Origin: Candidatus Mcinerneyibacterium aminivorans
GTDB taxonomy: Bacteria > Macinerneyibacteriota > Macinerneyibacteria > Macinerneyibacteriales > Macinerneyibacteriaceae
Assembly: GCA_008086245.1 (NCBI GenBank)
Contig: VSIX01000069.1
Span: 1-31,496, forward strand
DNA: 31,496 bases
Direction: 5' to 3'
The number at the start of each line of letters is the position of its first letter. The stretch's first letter is position 1. Below the pieces are notes generated by a model. It had not been told where the DNA came from. It ran no database searches and saw nothing but the letters and a program-made list of their open reading frames with translations. Below, in pieces: positions 25,551 through 31,496 of this stretch. The position numbers were made by a program, and so were the translations under genes.

Positions 25551-26375
25551 ATGCGTAAAATTACCAAGTGGTTTTTAGTAGGAATAGTATTAATATTCGT
25601 ATTAGGATGTTCCTCTGGAGGGAATCCTATTCTAGATAAAGCAGCAATAACAAAAGCGAAAACAAAAATTAATGATCTTGCAAAAATCGTAGGATCATAT
25701 AAAAGACTTAGAGGAGAATTACCGCCTGAAGATAAACCGTTATTTGACTCTCTTTCCGGGTTTATGACCGAAAAGAAAAAAGCGGAATTTAAGCCGACAG
25801 TTCAGAATATTTACAATCAGTACTTAGAGAGTAAAATTACTGATGAGGTTGAAGAGCTATCCAATGAAACAAAACAGGATATCATGAAGAAAGTGGAAGA
25901 GGATGAGGAAATAGTACAGAAATATTTTGAACAGCTGAAGGAGAAAAATGAAGAGCTTTATGAAGGCGAATTGTCCGAGGATCTTCTTAAAGATCTGAAA
26001 GTACAGGCAAGACAGCAGGCTATCGAACAGCTTAAACGCCAGGAAGCAAAGAAAAATTTGACAGAAAAGGAAAAAAACGAATTAATGAAGAAAGCAAAAG
26101 ATCTTTATAGGAGACAGCTGCCGCCTTTTAATACCGATCCAGAAGATGGCGGATGGGAAAATCCTAAATGGGTAATTTTGAAGCCCAAAAAAGAGGTTGT
26201 TCTTCAGGATAAAATTGAAAATTTTAAGGAGCAATATGGTAGAGCTCCATCTAATTACAGAATTCAAAGATTAGAAGACCAAACAGAAGCATATGTAAAA
26301 AGTAAAAGTACAGGATATGTAATATGGATGGCTAATGACAGCAATAATACTTTAGTGTATGCAAAAGTACAGTAA
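25551..26375 (+). CDS. Predicted lipoprotein, helical, unknown function
   Basis: The 274-residue product has a lipoprotein signal: positive start, hydrophobic stretch and lipobox 'VLGC' with Cys20 as the lipid-bearing residue. Two Ser follow the Cys. The mature protein is highly charged and mostly helical (about 80-190 looks coiled-coil-like, rich in Glu and Lys). The segment after the lipobox, 'ITKAKTKINDLAKIVGSYKRLRGELPPED' in outline (about 33-61), and the C-terminal part, 'FKEQYGRAPS' followed by 'GYVIWMANDSNNTLVYAKV', recall the 'AKxDLxxLxxAxxxYxxxxGxxP' pattern of type II secretion pseudopilins, but without a pilin leader. This likeness is weak. It has its own strong promoter and an AAAGGGG ribosome binding site, so it may be abundant. 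Confidence 0.75.
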   Translation: MRKITKWFLVGIVLIFVLGCSSGGNPILDKAAITKAKTKINDLAKIVGSYKRLRGELPPEDKPLFDSLSGFMTEKKKAEFKPTVQNIYNQYLESKITDEVEELSNETKQDIMKKVEEDEEIVQKYFEQLKEKNEELYEGELSEDLLKDLKVQARQQAIEQLKRQEAKKNLTEKEKNELMKKAKDLYRRQLPPFNTDPEDGGWENPKWVILKPKKEVVLQDKIENFKEQYGRAPSNYRIQRLEDQTEAYVKSKSTGYVIWMANDSNNTLVYAKVQ

Positions 26376-26387
26376 TAATATATTTGT

Positions 26388-26420
26388 GGGGAAGGATATC
26401 GCTTCCTTCCCTCCATCTTT
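26388..26420 (+). terminator. Probable terminator after the lipoprotein gene
   Basis: GGGGAAGGA (26388-26396) pairs with TCCTTCCCT (26404-26412), nine bp with one G-T pair, around a 7-base loop. The following ATCTTTT is only a short T run, so read-through into the bactofilin gene is possible. Confidence 0.55.
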
Positions 26421-26429
26421 TGCTTGAGA

Positions 26430-26924
26430 ATGGAAAAAAATTCAATGAATAGTATTCTTAACATTAGTGATAGAGAAAAATATTTAATAGACTTAATTTT
26501 TGAACATTACAAAAATGATAAAAAACAGGATATATTTTATAATAAACTGATAAGTACTATAAAAAAAATAATAGCAAAGGATGAAATTAAACCATCCAGG
26601 GGATATCTCGAGGATGCGGATTCTGTTAAGATTTATGAAAGAATAAAAGCAAGCGAAATTGCTGTTGACCCGAGTCAATGCTTGATTGTTGCCCGGGAAG
26701 GAAAAGTTAAGGCCAACATTGAAGGTAGTGTAATATATATATCAGGTAAAGTCGAGGGTGATATTGAATCAAAATATTTATATGTGCGGGGGATGGTTGA
26801 TGGGAATGTTAATTCCGATTATGTGGAAGTTTTTCCAAAGGGGACGGTTAAAGGAGAAGTAGAAACTTCCCGCTTAATTATACATCAAAAGGCAGAAATT
26901 GAAGGAAATTGCCAGATAAAATAA
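26430..26924 (+). CDS. Bactofilin (polymer-forming cytoskeletal protein)
   Basis: Bactofilins are beta-helical proteins that polymerise without nucleotides and organise cell shape, envelope enzymes or polarity. In this 164-residue product the C-terminal half (about 75-160) shows the regular short repeats of the family: 'ISGKVEGDIES', 'VRGMVDGNVNSD', 'FPKGTVKGEVETSR' and 'HQKAEIEGN', each with a Gly turn after a hydrophobic strand. The N-terminal 70 residues are helical and charged, longer than in minimal bactofilins. The start is uncertain: TTG 26424, ATG 26430 and ATG 26445 are all possible and none has a good ribosome binding site. It sits 35 bases before the EF-G-like gene. No M23 peptidase, a common partner, is nearby. 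Confidence 0.82.
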   Translation: MEKNSMNSILNISDREKYLIDLIFEHYKNDKKQDIFYNKLISTIKKIIAKDEIKPSRGYLEDADSVKIYERIKASEIAVDPSQCLIVAREGKVKANIEGSVIYISGKVEGDIESKYLYVRGMVDGNVNSDYVEVFPKGTVKGEVETSRLIIHQKAEIEGNCQIK

Positions 26925-26959
26925 TTAGAAAATAATTAAATAAAACGGAGGAGTTAGTT

Positions 26960-29029
26960 ATGTCTGATAAATTAAAAAATCTTAGAAACATTGTTTTTGC
27001 AGGACAGAACGGAACCGGCAAAACGCTGATGGTTGAATCTATCCTTAAGGAGGCAAAAGTAATTGATAAAAAAGGCTCCATAGAAAAGGGAAATACATTA
27101 TCCGATTATGATAATGAAGAAAAAAATCGTAAAATGTCAATTAATTTAACAACCATAAATTTTGAATGGAATGATAAAATTATAAATTTACTGGATGCTC
27201 CGGGATATAATGATTTTATAAATGATAGCAAATCGGGGATTTATGCAGCTGAACATGTTGTTTCTTTTGTGGATGCTGAACTGGGGATCCAAATCGGTAC
27301 CGAAAGAGCATGGGAAGATGCACAAAACATGGGAAAGAATATTTCTGTTTTTATCAATAAGCTTGATAAAGAAAATGCAAATTTTGAAGAAGCATTTGAA
27401 GAAATCAAAAACAATCTTGATAAACCCAGACCGATTATAATTCAGCTTCCGATTGGAGAAGGTGAAGATTTTAAAGGAATAGTGGATCTGGTTGAAATGA
27501 AGGCGTATGAATCAACGGGTGGAGAAGAAAAAAAGGTTAAAATACCTTCAGAAATTGAAGACAAAGTAAATGAGTACAGGCAAAAACTTATGGAAGCAAT
27601 AGCCGAAGAAGATGAAGAGCTGATGATGAAGGTACTTGAAGGAGAAACTCTAAATGATGATGAAATTAAAAAAGGTATAAAGAAAGGATTGCAGACAAAG
27701 GATATCGCACCTGTATTTATCGGGTCTGCAGAAAAACAGATAGGTATAAAAGCTTTTATGAATTTTGCTTCTAAATATTTTGCTTCCCCACTTGAATTTA
27801 AAACCTATAAACTGGAAGACGGAACAGAAATCACCCCTGATCCCGAGGATAAATTTTTAGCTAAAGTATATAAAACACTGATTGATCCATATACAGGTAA
27901 AATGAGTTTGGTAAAAGTTGTTTCCGGGAGCTTGAAAGCAGGGGAGACGGTTAGACTTAACAATGAATCCACTACAGAAAGAATAGCTCATATTTATGTA
28001 CCCCAGGGAAAAGAAGTAAATGAAATTCCCGAATTAAAAGCAGGTATGATAGGAGTAATTAATAAAGTGGATACAATTAAAACAGGAGAAACATTAACGG
28101 AGAAAAAGGATGAAAATAAAGTTCAATTCTTTGATCCATATGAACCTGTTTATTCACTCGCAATAAAAGCTAAATCAACCGGAAATCAGGACAAACTTGC
28201 TACAGGATTAAATAGATTAACAGAAGAAGATCCCTATGTTAAAAGCTGGAGAAATAAAGATACAAAACAATCAATAATATCGGGTTTGGGAGATATCCAT
28301 CTGGATGTAATGGTATCGAGACTCGAAGATAGATTTAATGTGGAAGTTGAAACCTTTACACCAAAGGTTAGTTATAAGGAAACTCTTGCTCAATCGATAA
28401 AATCACATCACAGACATAAAAAGCAATCGGGAGGCCGTGGACAGTACGGAGAAGTTTACATGGAGTTTGAGCCACTTCAAAGAGGCTCCGGATTTGAGTT
28501 TGTTGATAAGGTCGTTGGAGGAGTTATCCCAAGCGGGTTTATTCCTGCAGTTGAAAAGGGTATAAGAAATAAAATGGAAGAAGGAGTAATCGCCGGATAT
28601 CCAGTTATAGATATAAGAGCAACAGTTTATGATGGTTCCCATCACTCTGTTGATTCCGATGAACACTCATTTAAAGTTGCAGCTTCAAAGGCATTCTCAA
28701 AGGCTTTTGATAAAGCCGGAGGTGTATTACTTGAACCGGTATTGAAGGTTCGTATAGAAGTACCCAAAGAAGATATGGGTGATGTAATGGGTGATTTAAA
28801 CAGTAAAAGGGGAAGAATACAGGGAATGGATCCATTAAAAGATGGATGGCAGGAAATTAGAGCAGAAGTGCCGGAATCTGAAATGTTAAGATATGCAATC
28901 GATTTAAGATCTATTACAAGTGGAAGAGGTAGATTCGAAACTGAATTTGCTTATTATCAGAAAGCACCTACCGAAGTACAGGAAGAGGAAATTGAAAAGT
29001 ATCAGAAAGAAGAATCAGAATCAGAGTAA
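26960..29029 (+). CDS. Elongation factor G-like GTPase (EF-G2 type)
   Basis: The 689-residue protein has the full five-domain EF-G layout: GTPase with P loop 'GQNGTGKT' (15-22), 'DAPGYNDF' (79-86), 'NKLD' (133-136), then domain II, III, IV ('GRGQYGEVYMEFEP') and V with C-terminal 'YAIDLRSITSGRGRFETEF'. It differs from canonical EF-G: the P loop lacks the 'AHIDAGKTT' form, switch I lacks 'RGITI', and the catalytic histidine of 'DTPGH' is Tyr83. These are marks of the EF-G2/EF-G-like branch, whose cellular task is unclear, so a separate canonical fusA should exist elsewhere in the genome. GGAGGAG precedes the ATG. It is followed 23 bases later by a LolA-like gene. The Glu-rich tail (about 676-689) is extra. 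Confidence 0.9.
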   Translation: MSDKLKNLRNIVFAGQNGTGKTLMVESILKEAKVIDKKGSIEKGNTLSDYDNEEKNRKMSINLTTINFEWNDKIINLLDAPGYNDFINDSKSGIYAAEHVVSFVDAELGIQIGTERAWEDAQNMGKNISVFINKLDKENANFEEAFEEIKNNLDKPRPIIIQLPIGEGEDFKGIVDLVEMKAYESTGGEEKKVKIPSEIEDKVNEYRQKLMEAIAEEDEELMMKVLEGETLNDDEIKKGIKKGLQTKDIAPVFIGSAEKQIGIKAFMNFASKYFASPLEFKTYKLEDGTEITPDPEDKFLAKVYKTLIDPYTGKMSLVKVVSGSLKAGETVRLNNESTTERIAHIYVPQGKEVNEIPELKAGMIGVINKVDTIKTGETLTEKKDENKVQFFDPYEPVYSLAIKAKSTGNQDKLATGLNRLTEEDPYVKSWRNKDTKQSIISGLGDIHLDVMVSRLEDRFNVEVETFTPKVSYKETLAQSIKSHHRHKKQSGGRGQYGEVYMEFEPLQRGSGFEFVDKVVGGVIPSGFIPAVEKGIRNKMEEGVIAGYPVIDIRATVYDGSHHSVDSDEHSFKVAASKAFSKAFDKAGGVLLEPVLKVRIEVPKEDMGDVMGDLNSKRGRIQGMDPLKDGWQEIRAEVPESEMLRYAIDLRSITSGRGRFETEFAYYQKAPTEVQEEEIEKYQKEESESE

Positions 29030-29052
29030 TTTAAAGAATGAAAGGGGCTAAT

Positions 29053-29751
29053 ATGAAAAAGTTAACTTTAGTTTTAATGGTAATATTTTTTATGGCGAGT
29101 GTTAGTTTTGCACTGACAATTAATGAGGTAGTAGATAAGGATGCATATGTTTCAGATGGAATAGAGGCAACAATGGTAAGAAAGATTGATGCTCAGAGCA
29201 GAAACTTAACCATCGAAGGTAAATTTTATATGAAGAACAAGAAGAGCAGAGCTAATATGAAAATTACAGAAGATATGGTTGGAAGCAAAGCGCAGATGCA
29301 GAGATTAGAAATGATGGGTATGACTAATAGAGTGACAATTAGCGTGGACAAAGACCAATCTGTAGTTCAGTACATGATTTTTCCTGATAATAAAGCCTAT
29401 ATTGAAAGAACCACTCAAAAAAATGAAAAATCTTTTAATATTGATGATATGCTGAATAGAAAAATAGAAAAAGTAGGAAAGGTTAAATTTAATAATCTTG
29501 ATACTACAAAATATAAAGAATTAAATCCCGATGAAAACGTTAAAGAATCCTACATCTATGTAAAAGATAATCTTATCATTGGTTCGGAAACAACATATAC
29601 CGAAGATTCTAAAACTAATAAAATCGAGATATTCTATAAAGATATTAAAAAAGGTGTGGATGACAGTCACTTTAACATCCCTGAAAATTATCAGAAATTT
29701 TCTAATATGCGTTCTATGATGCAGAGTCTAATGCAGGATATGCAGGGATAA
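29053..29751 (+). CDS. LolA-like outer-membrane lipoprotein-sorting-type protein
   Basis: The 232-residue product has a signal peptide (1-20, ending 'SVSFA') and a mature part resembling the LolA/LolB-like half-barrel found in 'outer membrane lipoprotein-sorting protein' families: 'SRNLTIEGKFYMKNKKSRANMKI', outlined at about 48-70, 'VQYMIFPDNKAYIER' and 'YKELNPDENVKESYIYVKDN', then 'IEIFYKDIKKGVDDSHFNIPENY', a typical closing element. Such proteins bind acyl chains; a role in lipoprotein or lipid movement across the periplasm is an inference. I start at ATG 29053 because AAAGGGG lies just upstream and the signal peptide begins there; the in-frame ATG at 29038 precedes that site. Likely co-transcribed with the EF-G-like gene. 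Confidence 0.78.
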   Translation: MKKLTLVLMVIFFMASVSFALTINEVVDKDAYVSDGIEATMVRKIDAQSRNLTIEGKFYMKNKKSRANMKITEDMVGSKAQMQRLEMMGMTNRVTISVDKDQSVVQYMIFPDNKAYIERTTQKNEKSFNIDDMLNRKIEKVGKVKFNNLDTTKYKELNPDENVKESYIYVKDNLIIGSETTYTEDSKTNKIEIFYKDIKKGVDDSHFNIPENYQKFSNMRSMMQSLMQDMQG

Positions 29752-29773
29752 GAATTAAATAAAATATAAATAT

Positions 29774-29806
29774 AAATTGGGGAAGAATTATTTTCTTTCC
29801 CAATTT
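29774..29806. terminator. Shared terminator between convergent genes, overlapping the trmL stop
   Basis: AAATTGGGGAAGA (29774-29786) pairs with TCTTTCCCAATTT (29794-29806), 13 bp with one G-T pair and a 7-base loop. The right arm consists of the last codons of trmL, and its stop lies in the loop. The T-rich flank is better on the minus strand, so it chiefly ends the ddl-trmL transcript. Confidence 0.72.
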
Positions 29807-30264
29807 ATCTGTCTAAAAGCTTCGTAAGCAACGATAGCGACAGAGTTTGAAAGATTTAAAGATCTTGTTTCTCCCCGCATGGGGATTCTGTATGTAAAAT
29901 CTTTATTTTTTTCCAGTAGCTTTTCGGGAAGGCCCTCGGTTTCTTTTCCAAAAATCAGGAAATCTCCCTTTTTGAAATTAGCAGAATAATAAACATTGAA
30001 TGCTTTTTTGGAAAAATAAAAAAATCTGGAATTGCTAAATTCCTTTCTAAGCTCATTCAGAGACTTGTATCTGTAGTATTTTAAATGATCCCAGTAATCG
30101 AGCCCGGCTCTCTTTAAATATTTATTCTTCAGACTAAATCCCAGTTTTCCCACCAGAAATAGAGATATATTTAATCCCACACAGAGTCTTCCAATATTGC
30201 CTGTATTAGGTGGAATTTCTGGTTCCACTAAAACTATGTTTATTATTGATTTTTTATTTTTCAT
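29788..30264 (-). CDS. trmL: tRNA (cytidine34-2'-O)-methyltransferase
   Basis: TrmL is a small SPOUT (trefoil-knot) enzyme that methylates the wobble ribose in certain leucine tRNAs. The 158-residue product has the usual length and the three SPOUT motifs: 'LVEPEIPPNTGNIGR' (about 12-26), 'GDFLIFGKETEGLPEKLL' (about 103-120) and 'IPMRGETRSLNLSNSVAIVAYEA' as the knot region near 129-151. The start codon overlaps the end of ddl by 11 bases, so the two are co-transcribed and probably coupled. The stop codon lies in the loop of the shared terminator. Confidence 0.94.
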   Translation of the reverse strand: MKNKKSIINIVLVEPEIPPNTGNIGRLCVGLNISLFLVGKLGFSLKNKYLKRAGLDYWDHLKYYRYKSLNELRKEFSNSRFFYFSKKAFNVYYSANFKKGDFLIFGKETEGLPEKLLEKNKDFTYRIPMRGETRSLNLSNSVAIVAYEAFRQINWERK

Positions 30265-31228
30265 TTAATCCATCACTTATTATTTTTTTCATAAGGTTTT
30301 TAAAAGATATATTTCTTGCATTAAAAGCCATGGGAACCAGACTGTGTTCTGTCATTCCGGGTATGGTATTAACTTCGAGAAAATAGTATTTACTGTCTTT
30401 TTTATTGTATAAAAAATCAAATCTTACAGCACCGGAAAGATTCATTTTTTCATACAGAAGCAAAGCATCTTTTTTTATCTGGGTTTTGACTTTTTTATTT
30501 AACTTTGCAGGGCATTCATACTTTGACTGACCATCTCCATATTTTCTTTCATAGTCATAAAATCCTGTGCTTGGAATAATTCTTACAATAGGATATGTTT
30601 CTTTGTTCATTACAGTAAGGGTCATCTCCTCACCTTCTACATATTTTTCAATAATAAGTTTAAAGTCGTATTTAAAACCTTTATCCAGAGCTTTTTTTAA
30701 TTCGGGTTTTTCTTTTACTATTGTTATTCCTATTGTGGATCCTTCGGATATTGGTTTCACAATAACCGGGAAATCCAGTTTCTCTTTTAATTTATCTATA
30801 CTGTAATTTTTATTAATAAAAATGGCTTCCGGAGTTGGAATATTAAAATAGTTCATCAAATATTTACTGATTTCTTTGTTCATTCCCAGATAGGAGGAAC
30901 CCATATTGGTTCCGGTGTAGGGAATATTGCACATATCTAGTAATGCTTGTATATGTCCATCCTCGCCAAAATGTCCGTGAAGCATAACAATTACAAAATC
31001 AATTTCTTTTTTTTGAAGTATAATTAAAATTCTCTGAACAAGTGATAGGTTCCACCCCAAAGATTTTTTTTCTTCCTGTTTATCAAAATCGTTAAAAATT
31101 TCTCCTCTGCCTGTATCAATGAGAGTTATGTTATAGGTATCCTTTACTGCCTGATACACATTTCGCGAACTTTCAAAGGAAACAGCTCTTTCGGAAGAAT
31201 TTCCCCCGCATAGAATAGCTATTTTCAT
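30254..31228 (-). CDS. ddl: D-alanine--D-alanine ligase
   Basis: Ddl makes D-Ala-D-Ala for peptidoglycan in the cytoplasm using ATP. The 324-residue product shows 'LCGGNSSERAVS' (6-17), 'HGHFGEDGHIQALLD' (about 92-106), the ATP-grasp stretch 'PVIVKPISEGSTIGI', 'VEGEEMTLTVM', and metal and substrate site 'FLEVNTIPGMTEHSLVP'. The Ser and Tyr region around 'TGTNMGSSYLGMNK' corresponds to the omega-loop area. All catalytic positions I can check are kept, implying standard, vancomycin-binding-type peptidoglycan termini. ATG 31228 is preferred over GTG 31237, which lies inside the GAGGTGG ribosome binding site. It heads a two-gene unit with trmL. Confidence 0.95.
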   Translation of the reverse strand: MKIAILCGGNSSERAVSFESSRNVYQAVKDTYNITLIDTGRGEIFNDFDKQEEKKSLGWNLSLVQRILIILQKKEIDFVIVMLHGHFGEDGHIQALLDMCNIPYTGTNMGSSYLGMNKEISKYLMNYFNIPTPEAIFINKNYSIDKLKEKLDFPVIVKPISEGSTIGITIVKEKPELKKALDKGFKYDFKLIIEKYVEGEEMTLTVMNKETYPIVRIIPSTGFYDYERKYGDGQSKYECPAKLNKKVKTQIKKDALLLYEKMNLSGAVRFDFLYNKKDSKYYFLEVNTIPGMTEHSLVPMAFNARNISFKNLMKKIISDGLNEK

Positions 31229-31496
31229 AAAAACCACCTCTCAAAAATTATAACAAAATTAATTTGATAATAAAAGAATTAAAATTCTTTTCTGTATTCT
31301 GCAATCTGGATTCTGATTTCTGTTTTCTGAAAATATTTTTTCTGCAGAATAAACGATCAGAACTGGATATAACTAAAGAATAAAACCTTAGAAAAAAATT
31401 AAAAATCCATTTTTTTATAATCGAAAATCAATTAACAATTTTTAATGAGGATTCCAACACTGCGCTTAAACTTCCATCAGAATTTATATAAATGTC
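31229..31496. other. Gene-free end region with 7-bp repeats
   Basis: No gene is visible from the ddl start to the window end. The stretch contains the ddl leader, a six-unit 7-bp word array (31290-31331), a short palindrome TTCTGCAGAA (31340-31349), and CAATTAA followed by CAATTTT (31429-31442), words like those at 8122-8149. The last 50 bases may be the start of another repeat copy, but the match to 601-633 is too weak to call. Confidence 0.6.
31290..31331. repeat. Degenerate 7-bp word array (TTCTGNN type)
   Basis: Six consecutive 7-mers in exact register: TTCTGTA, TTCTGCA, ATCTGGA, TTCTGAT, TTCTGTT, TTCTGAA. Five bases are nearly fixed (TTCTG; one A for T), and the last two vary freely. 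Confidence 0.8.

Noticed and set aside
31440-31496. Third copy of the modular repeat core
   Set aside because: Only about half the positions match in an ungapped comparison and the window ends there.

Overview
The window looks like a piece of chromosome from a very AT-rich, diderm (Gram-negative-type) bacterium. Outer-membrane signs are three porin-like barrel genes whose products end in aromatic Phe, a giant SprA-like outer-membrane protein, a lipoprotein with a clear lipobox and a LolA-like periplasmic protein. The gene order ispA-dxs-tlyA-nadK-recN is shared by several deep-branching and low-GC lineages. SprA is best known from Bacteroidota, but nothing else here looks like Bacteroidota. 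I cannot assign a phylum; an uncultured low-GC diderm lineage is the best guess.

Layout. 1-386: a 23S-rRNA-intervening-sequence / Avd-like four-helix-bundle gene. 387-835: gene-free DNA full of hairpins and 7-bp word repeats. 836-2346: SagB-type nitroreductase, DUF2007 protein and the biotin transporter subunit BioY. 2428-5987 (minus strand): three tandem paralogous porin-like genes; the most downstream has lost its 5' end and decayed. 6233-6637: a truncated GGDEF domain. 6686-7639 (minus): an AEC-family permease. 7640-8220: a second gene-free block carrying the same repeat family as 561-782. 8221/8254-25490: a 17-kb run of twelve same-strand genes with overlaps or tiny gaps (ispA, dxs, tlyA, nadK, recN, sprA-like, an unknown secreted protein, dtd, maf, rsmB, rpe, an aminotransferase). 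25551-29751: a lipoprotein with its own strong promoter, a bactofilin, an EF-G-like GTPase and a LolA-like protein. 29788-31228 (minus): trmL and ddl, overlapping. 31229-31496: more 7-bp repeat DNA.

How the genes fit together. ispA and dxs feed isoprenoid synthesis. tlyA, dtd, rsmB and trmL maintain rRNA/tRNA, nadK makes NADP, recN repairs DNA and maf hydrolyses non-canonical nucleotides. A SprA-like outer-membrane protein and a translationally coupled secreted partner sit inside this housekeeping run, which suggests a constitutive envelope function.

The most unusual material is the repeat family in the three gene-free blocks. Modular units contain short AAAAAT-type palindromes and are joined to arrays of degenerate 7-bp words with a different word in each array. 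One block lies directly beside the four-helix-bundle gene. No rRNA, tRNA, CRISPR array, insertion sequence or riboswitch was recognised.
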